Positions 8,833-14,085 of a stretch of DNA of 14,085 nucleotides are shown here, one piece after another; within the stretch, counting starts at the first letter, position 1; every line of letters begins with the position of its first letter. The notes beneath the pieces are model-generated. The model searched no databases. It saw only the letters and a list, made by a program, of their open reading frames with translations, and was not told where the DNA came from. Origin of the DNA: Conidiobolus incongruus B7586 (taxonomy: Eukaryota; Entomophthoromycota; Entomophthoromycetes; Entomophthorales; Conidiobolaceae); assembly GCA_000697335.1 (NCBI GenBank), contig JNEM01010394.1:1-14085 (forward strand), written 5' to 3'. Both the position numbers and the translations under genes were made by a program.

Positions 8833-11403
8833 TTAAGGTCTGATACCAATTTGATTTCCAACAGCAAGTAAAGTCTCAATCTTGTTCTGAGAATTTTCAA
8901 TCAAGTCCTTGTCAAAGACAATTTTACCCTTTTCAAATAAAACAAGGATGGTAGATCCTCCAAAGGCGAAATAACCATGCTCTTGTAGTCTTTGGACAGG
9001 TTGGTTGGGTGTAGAGGTAAGAATGATAGATCCAACCATCATGGCTCCAATACAGCACATGACAACGTTGCCAAACTCAGGTGAGTTGATAACACTGATT
9101 ACGCGAGTGTTGTTACCATATACATCCAAAGTGGAACGAATGGCCATAGGGTTGACAGTGTAGTATTCACCTTCGATCTTGTATGGATCGCTGATAATAC
9201 CATCGACAGGAATGTGGAAGCGATGGTAGTCTTGAGGAGCAAGTCGGAAAATAGCGAGGGATCCTCCATTGAGATTATCGATAATTTGGGGATCCTTAAT
9301 AGCTCCTGACAAAAGGTTTTCAATGCTAAAGTTCTCTCCCTTAATCCAGAGCTGTTTGGCAATTTCAACGGTAGGGAAAACCATGACTCTTGAATCTGCT
9401 GGAGAAACGGCTACCCTGGGATCTTCAGAAGCAAGTTTACGATAGCCTGGTTTTAATTTACGGTAGAAAAATTCGTTAAAGTTTTGGAATGAATCTAATG
9501 GATCCAAGATTTCTTCAGTGTTCAACTTGTGGAATCGGATGAAAGGAGCAATTTCTCTCTTTGACAGGATATCCGTGTATTTCTCACCTTGCTTGATGGA
9601 CATGTTCTTGAGGATCTTCTTAACAGATGCGTTGGTAGCAGATTTACCAGTGCGGTATAGCAAGCGAATACCCATGCGAATGTACACTGGCATTTTTTCT
9701 TCAATAATTTCACCAGTACGACGATCTTGCACCAAGATATTAGCGTTATCAACACCGGTTTCGTATGAACCATAGCTGACATAAGTTGCGATCTTGGTGA
9801 ACCATTTCCTTTGAGCATGAGCTTCGGTGACCATATTACCCATAATGATTCTGTCAATCTTACTAGGATCTGCTGAATAGCATAATGAAATATGTGATAC
9901 AATATCCAAGTCAGAATCTTTCTTGTGATGGAATTGTGTTTGACAAATTGGACAATTTCTCACAGTTACTACGTGCTCTTCAGTACTATTAGGATTAGGA
10001 GAAGAGGGTCTTGAACCTCCAACACGAGATGTACTCATAAGTTCTTCTAAACAGGTCACGAGCTCAGTGAAGGTAAGCTCGTCGTGAGGAGGAGTCTTAT
10101 TATAGCGATGGAAGAATCCCATAACAGTATCTTCACTTACAGTGGATTCTAAACTTTCCAACATAGTGATGATTTCAGTGGAATTCATATGACCATTACC
10201 ATCAGTATCATAGCTCTTGGTCATTGCATACCAGAAATTCTTACGAATGGTAGCATAGGGACAAAAAGAAGCTTTGATGATCAACTTTGACTGAAATTTC
10301 TCTCGCCAGATTTTCTTGTCTAAATCCAAGTTCAAGGCAAAGGTGGTTGAAGGTGGCTCTATGTATTCTTTGGGCTTAAAAGATGTATGGTTTGGAGAGT
10401 TGATGGGTTCCATGTCGGTATTGTAGGTGACTGGCTCGTTTACGTTAAGATGCTGGACTTGATGTAATAATTCTGGATCGCTATCATCAATAGGGCAATT
10501 GGCTAAAAGTAAATGTAATGGAGTAGAATGAGACCCAATAAAATCATTGTTGCTGAATTTGTCATAATCATACACAGAAAATTTGATGTTATAGCTCAGC
10601 ATGTCTTGGGTGACTTTGAAGATCATTCTCTCGTTCCAAACAGGGTTACGATCATGTCGAATTGTGGATGTCTTAAAAGTTGTTTTACCAAGAGTCACAA
10701 CAACAAATGGATCCATATCGAAGGAGTTACCAACCACAGCCTTGTCATAAGGAAGGTCACTTGCAGAAACAATGTCCAAAAATACCAATCCACCAGCTTC
10801 ACTATCAATGGAGTCACTCGAACCACCAATTGAAGAGTTCAGATTTTCTTCACTGTTGGCTGTAAGCTTGGCTGTTTGGCTTAACGCATAATAGTATTTG
10901 TTAAGAATTTCCAAGTGCTTTTCGCTTGAAGCAACAATACCCATTTCGAATTGAATATCACCAGTAATATTGTCATCAGGCAAACGTGCTTCCAAAGGAT
11001 ACCAAGTGCCTTCTGAAGGTTCATTATCGCTTCTCCAAAGGATAGGAGACCCGTCTTCGTTGAATAAACTCTTCATACTGATTTTGGTTTCGCCCATAAA
11101 ATCACGGCCAAAGCGGTCCCAATCCCAGCAGACTACTTTAATAGTTGTGGGAAAACGACTCCAGTCAGGGACGAGGTCTAAGATTTCATTCCACTCAGGA
11201 TTCAAAGTTTTCTTCTGCTTACTGCTTTGCACTCTACCACCTTCCACCTTGATAACAACAAAAGGGTCGGAAAAGCCATTTAAATCTCTGGACACGAGAT
11301 TTCGACCTCTAATTAAACGAAATCGAATAAAGGGATTAGAATTATCGTCACTGTTATTGATATTTGAAGAGGATGAATGGTCAGAAGATAGTTTTTTAGA
11401 CAT
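8833..11403 (-). CDS. PSD2: Phosphatidylserine decarboxylase proenzyme, fungal PSD2 type
   Basis: The enzyme decarboxylates phosphatidylserine to phosphatidylethanolamine, in yeast Psd2 on Golgi/endosomal membranes. The 856 residues are intronless and full length. In order: Ser/Asn-rich N-terminus; C2A about 24-150 with Asp40, Asp46, Asp94, Asp96 and Asp101 as likely calcium ligands; C2B about 205-315 (MDPF, YDYD); an EF-hand loop DTDGNGHMNSTE at 399-410; a knuckle C484-x2-C487 with H504-x3-C508; and the catalytic domain about 560-856. The catalytic part shows SPAD (Asp670), YHRFHIP (His727, His730) and FGGST at 814-818. Self-cleavage between Gly816 and Ser817 would leave a pyruvoyl-bearing alpha chain of about 40 residues. 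GGST, not LGST, is the PSD2 form. No signal peptide or membrane segment is seen, so membrane contact probably uses the C2 domains. ATG 11403 is the first Met after an in-frame TAA about 30 bases upstream. The stop TAA gives the expected C-terminus. Confidence 0.97.
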   Translation of the reverse strand: MSKKLSSDHSSSSNINNSDDNSNPFIRFRLIRGRNLVSRDLNGFSDPFVVIKVEGGRVQSSKQKKTLNPEWNEILDLVPDWSRFPTTIKVVCWDWDRFGRDFMGETKISMKSLFNEDGSPILWRSDNEPSEGTWYPLEARLPDDNITGDIQFEMGIVASSEKHLEILNKYYYALSQTAKLTANSEENLNSSIGGSSDSIDSEAGGLVFLDIVSASDLPYDKAVVGNSFDMDPFVVVTLGKTTFKTSTIRHDRNPVWNERMIFKVTQDMLSYNIKFSVYDYDKFSNNDFIGSHSTPLHLLLANCPIDDSDPELLHQVQHLNVNEPVTYNTDMEPINSPNHTSFKPKEYIEPPSTTFALNLDLDKKIWREKFQSKLIIKASFCPYATIRKNFWYAMTKSYDTDGNGHMNSTEIITMLESLESTVSEDTVMGFFHRYNKTPPHDELTFTELVTCLEELMSTSRVGGSRPSSPNPNSTEEHVVTVRNCPICQTQFHHKKDSDLDIVSHISLCYSADPSKIDRIIMGNMVTEAHAQRKWFTKIATYVSYGSYETGVDNANILVQDRRTGEIIEEKMPVYIRMGIRLLYRTGKSATNASVKKILKNMSIKQGEKYTDILSKREIAPFIRFHKLNTEEILDPLDSFQNFNEFFYRKLKPGYRKLASEDPRVAVSPADSRVMVFPTVEIAKQLWIKGENFSIENLLSGAIKDPQIIDNLNGGSLAIFRLAPQDYHRFHIPVDGIISDPYKIEGEYYTVNPMAIRSTLDVYGNNTRVISVINSPEFGNVVMCCIGAMMVGSIILTSTPNQPVQRLQEHGYFAFGGSTILVLFEKGKIVFDKDLIENSQNKIETLLAVGNQIGIRP

Positions 11404-13503
11404 TGTAATATAGAAATGGGAGTATATTGAATCAGGTTATTTATCAATTATTCAAGTTCAGATTATATTTTCGATTGTAGATATTAAAGTTAAGCCAACT
11501 ATTTTTTTAATTGATTCAAAATATGGTGATGACAACATTGTGAAATCCTCTCTAAATATAGTTAATCTGACTCTTGAAATTTTATCCAGTAACACAACGA
11601 TTTTCGCAGTTTCATTTGATTCATTTTGGCTAAAATATTTTTCAGCAAAGTTAATTGTTAGCAAATTAATTATTAAGTACTCGAATTTGTTTTAACATCC
11701 ACTTATATATATTAACTTAATCAATTATTTTTTATAACACTTATCTTATTAAGAAATGATTAATTCTTTTTAATTGCCATAAAATAAATATAGCGATAAT
11801 TTAATATTTACTTGATTTAATCCAGTCTTCTTTTTGTTTCCTGCTAAATGCTCAATCAATTTCACAATAATTAATCAATTTGCAAAAATAACTATTGGTT
11901 CATACTAGTTAAGTACTAATCAATATCAATTCCCCAAATTAGAAATTTCATTTATTTCCAAATATGATGATAATCAGAATACTAAGAAAATAGAGGTAAA
12001 CAAAATAGAGATTTATTAAATATTTGGATATTATTGAAATTTATTTAGTATTTATATATAGATAATGAATATTATATTCAAATTTTAGAATATATTGATA
12101 AAACATTATATTTGAATATTTAATTAACTATTTTCATTTTTATTAATTCAATATTCATAAATTCCAAAATTAAAAGCCTCATTTATATTAAGTGATATAT
12201 TAATTAAAATTCTTTCTTGAAAATCTAATTTAGTTTCTCTCCATAGATTTTGTGAACTATGTTTTATTTAATAAATTCAGCCTAATACACACAAACTGTA
12301 TCATATGAATTGGTAAAAAGTAATATAATTTAGTAATTCATTGAATTCCTCTATTTGATATAAAATTAACTTGATTTAGTTGTACACAACTTAAATTTTA
12401 AGATTAAGCAATACATTGTAACTTTTAGTGTTCAATAGATTAGTTTGACTATATCTTAACATCATCAAGGTTACGTGTTTATTGTGCCAAATATTATAAT
12501 GTTCACTAACTTGTTTAATTTCAATTTTTTAACTTATAAATATGTTATTTTGATTAATTCTGATTAATTTCAGAAAAATTTAACATAAGCTTTTTTATGA
12601 ATCAAAATACATTAAGTCTAGCTCAGTTGACTTAAAACTCAGATTTTTGTAAATGTATTAAAATACGAGAGATTGTTACTATATCACCAATATTTTTTCA
12701 ATATTATTTCCAAATGTATTATAAATATTACATATAATTTTCAATTAAATATTAGATTTACTCAATATTCCACAATGATATTGAAATTAAAATGTTTAAA
12801 ATGTGATGTAACTCAATAAACATAAATTTTGTGACCAAAAAATGATATTGTCAAATTCCGATTTAAATTAAAACTATTATATGTCAGTTTAACCTATTGC
12901 TACTTATATAATAGTGATTTTTTGTTTTTTATAGTATTTCTTGAATTGATTATATTAGTTTTTCTGTTGATTAAATACAAAGTTATTAACTTTTTCGACT
13001 CTGCTTATTAAAAATAGCAGTAATTTTTTATACTGCCTCATTGAAATATTATATTATTGGAAACCAAGTAGAGTATTAATTTTTTGTTTAATAACAGATT
13101 GTATTCATTTTTAATGACTGATCATATAATATATGATGATTTTTAATTGATCTTAATAAACCTAAAATTCAATTCTTTTTAGATACTACTTATTAATAAT
13201 GTTTAAATACCAAATAATATTCCTTACGAAATTATGCATTCATAATTAATATATTAATTAAGCCAACTATGTATCGATTATTTTTTTTCAATTAACCTAT
13301 TTGTTATAAAATCAATAGAAATTTAATCTATTTTTATTTTATAATTAAAATTTAACTAAGTTTGAACATTTATCACTAACATACTATTTACAAATTCCAT
13401 GATTATACAAAACAAACATTAATTTACAAAATATAACAAGGTAAACTATTTTCATTTAATGTAAAGTGAATCTAGTTTAGCCTTATTTTTTAATTTACTG
13501 ATA
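11404..13503. other. AT-rich upstream spacer
   Basis: About 2.1 kb of AT-rich sequence upstream of PSD. The first 100-300 bases should include its promoter and 5' leader, but no specific element can be named in such biased DNA. Short open runs (for example about 12457-12570 on the plus strand) are hydrophobic and low in complexity, as expected by chance. A weakly coding-like patch lies at about 13015-13113 on the plus strand (LIEILYYWKPSR), without motif or start. No tRNA, repeat or mobile element is supported. Confidence 0.5.
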
Positions 13504-13803
13504 CTAGATTATAATATTGGAACTGCTTAGGAAAACAACACTCTGATCAGGGATATTCGGATATAAGATGGGTTGGAAGGGAGCTTTGTTGATTATGCCA
13601 AATAGCGTGGAGGACCCAGATAGTGCTGATTTTGTGACGTATTATCCAAATTTGGGTTATTATAATGTTTGTTGGGTAAAGTAAATGTACAGCTACTGGG
13701 GTAGTTAAGTTGAATAGCCAGTTGACAAATGAAGGATAAGTGAATCTGTGAGTGAAGAGAAAAAGCCATTATATTGGGTTTGTATAAAGATACTAAATAA
13801 GAA
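13504..13803 (+). pseudogene. Unrecognised coding relic
   Basis: G and C rise sharply here, between two AT deserts. One plus frame reads as protein for about 85 codons. The longest open part is 13547-13684 (IFGYKMGWKGALLIMPNS, then DSADFVTYYPNLGYYNVC), followed in the same frame by MYSYWGS and RISESVSEEKKPLYWVC. Several stops interrupt it, so as it stands it makes no full protein. The mix of Gly, Pro, Trp, Asp and Val is unlike the random AT frames around it. I do not recognise the family. It may be the last part of a decayed gene, or a short gene with unseen introns, starting at ATG 13568. Confidence 0.4.
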
Positions 13804-14085
13804 TATAGGCTCCTGATACATAATATTTTTTATTGATCAAACTATAAAAAAATTTACTCTATATGATTTTTAACAATCTTTGAAATCATAAAGAAATACA
13901 TATATAATTCTATAAATAAAAAATATTAATTATAGAATTGAAAAAAATCAATTAAAGATTATACTATCATTATTTGCAATATTATCATTTATTTAACTTT
14001 TTTACAAGTTAGTTACCAATTGATTTTATATTTTTAATAGCTTATATTTCAAAATATATTTTTTAATAAATTTAATAAAAAAAAA
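13804..14085. other. AT-rich window end
   Basis: No gene seen. An inverted repeat TATGATTT/AAATCATA with a 13-base loop lies at about 13861-13889. The window closes with nine or so A residues, which may be just the local composition or a contig end. Confidence 0.45.

Noticed and set aside
8833-8860. Alternative code with TAA read through to an in-frame TGA 27 bases beyond the PSD stop
   Set aside because: The protein ends at a sensible family C-terminus, and no TAR occurs inside 856 codons; the nearby TGA is expected by chance.
9099-9902. Alternative-frame and antisense frames inside PSD
   Set aside because: They overlap a full-length conserved gene and carry no family motif of their own.
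10528-11413. Plus-strand frames of 61-147 codons opposite the PSD N-terminal half
   Set aside because: Antisense shadows of the C2-domain coding sequence; composition follows the codon pattern of the real frame.
11458-11664. 68-codon minus-strand frame upstream of PSD
   Set aside because: AT-rich, no motif, and lies in the expected promoter/leader of PSD; it might be an upstream frame but nothing supports it.
12619-12684. tRNA-like A-box word TAGCTCAGTTGA
   Set aside because: The word matches a tRNA D-arm, but no acceptor stem pairs at the right distance and no good B-box or anticodon stem follows. It is at best a very old relic, more likely chance.
14077-14085. Terminal poly-A as a retroelement tail
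   Set aside because: No element body, target-site duplication or coding remnant precedes it; A-runs are common throughout the window.

Overview
The window looks like nuclear DNA of a very AT-rich fungus, probably an early-diverging (zygomycete-type) lineage; the lineage is inference. The evidence is a phosphatidylserine decarboxylase with the fungal PSD2 layout (C2, C2, EF-hand, CxxC/HxxxC knuckle, catalytic domain), a TVP38-type Golgi membrane protein, and short GT-AG introns of about 48 to 60 bases with GTAAT donors. The two intact genes are clearly richer in G+C than the poly-A/T spacers around them. No bacterial operon structure, CRISPR array, rRNA, tRNA or recognisable mobile element was found.

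Layout: 1-430 is a G-richer island with no gene I can support. 431-4047 is an AT desert. 4048-4719 (+) holds coding-like pieces of a decayed, unrecognised, possibly leucine-rich-repeat-like gene. 5791-4805 (-) is one TVP38/VTT-domain gene of two exons, with a 54-base intron hiding its unity. 5792-7020 is a spacer with a possible orphan last exon (5993-5931, -) and a (TAA)9 microsatellite. 7022-8244 (+) is a decaying AKR7-type aldo/keto reductase whose exon order is still readable. 8245-8832 is the convergent 3' spacer. 11403-8833 (-) is the intact, intronless PSD2-like gene of 856 residues. 11404-13500 is AT-rich spacer. 13504-13803 (+) is a compositional island with a coding-like frame broken by several stops. 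The rest is AT-rich to the window end.

The two intact genes both belong to endomembrane biology: PSD2-type enzymes make phosphatidylethanolamine in the Golgi/endosome system, and TVP38-family proteins sit in Golgi-type membranes, where VTT-domain relatives have been linked to lipid scrambling. The genes are about 3 kb apart with a pseudogene between them, so joint regulation is not implied. The main theme is gene decay. Several fossils show stop codons where glutamine would fit, as expected from strong C-to-T pressure, while the intact genes use TAA only as a terminator.
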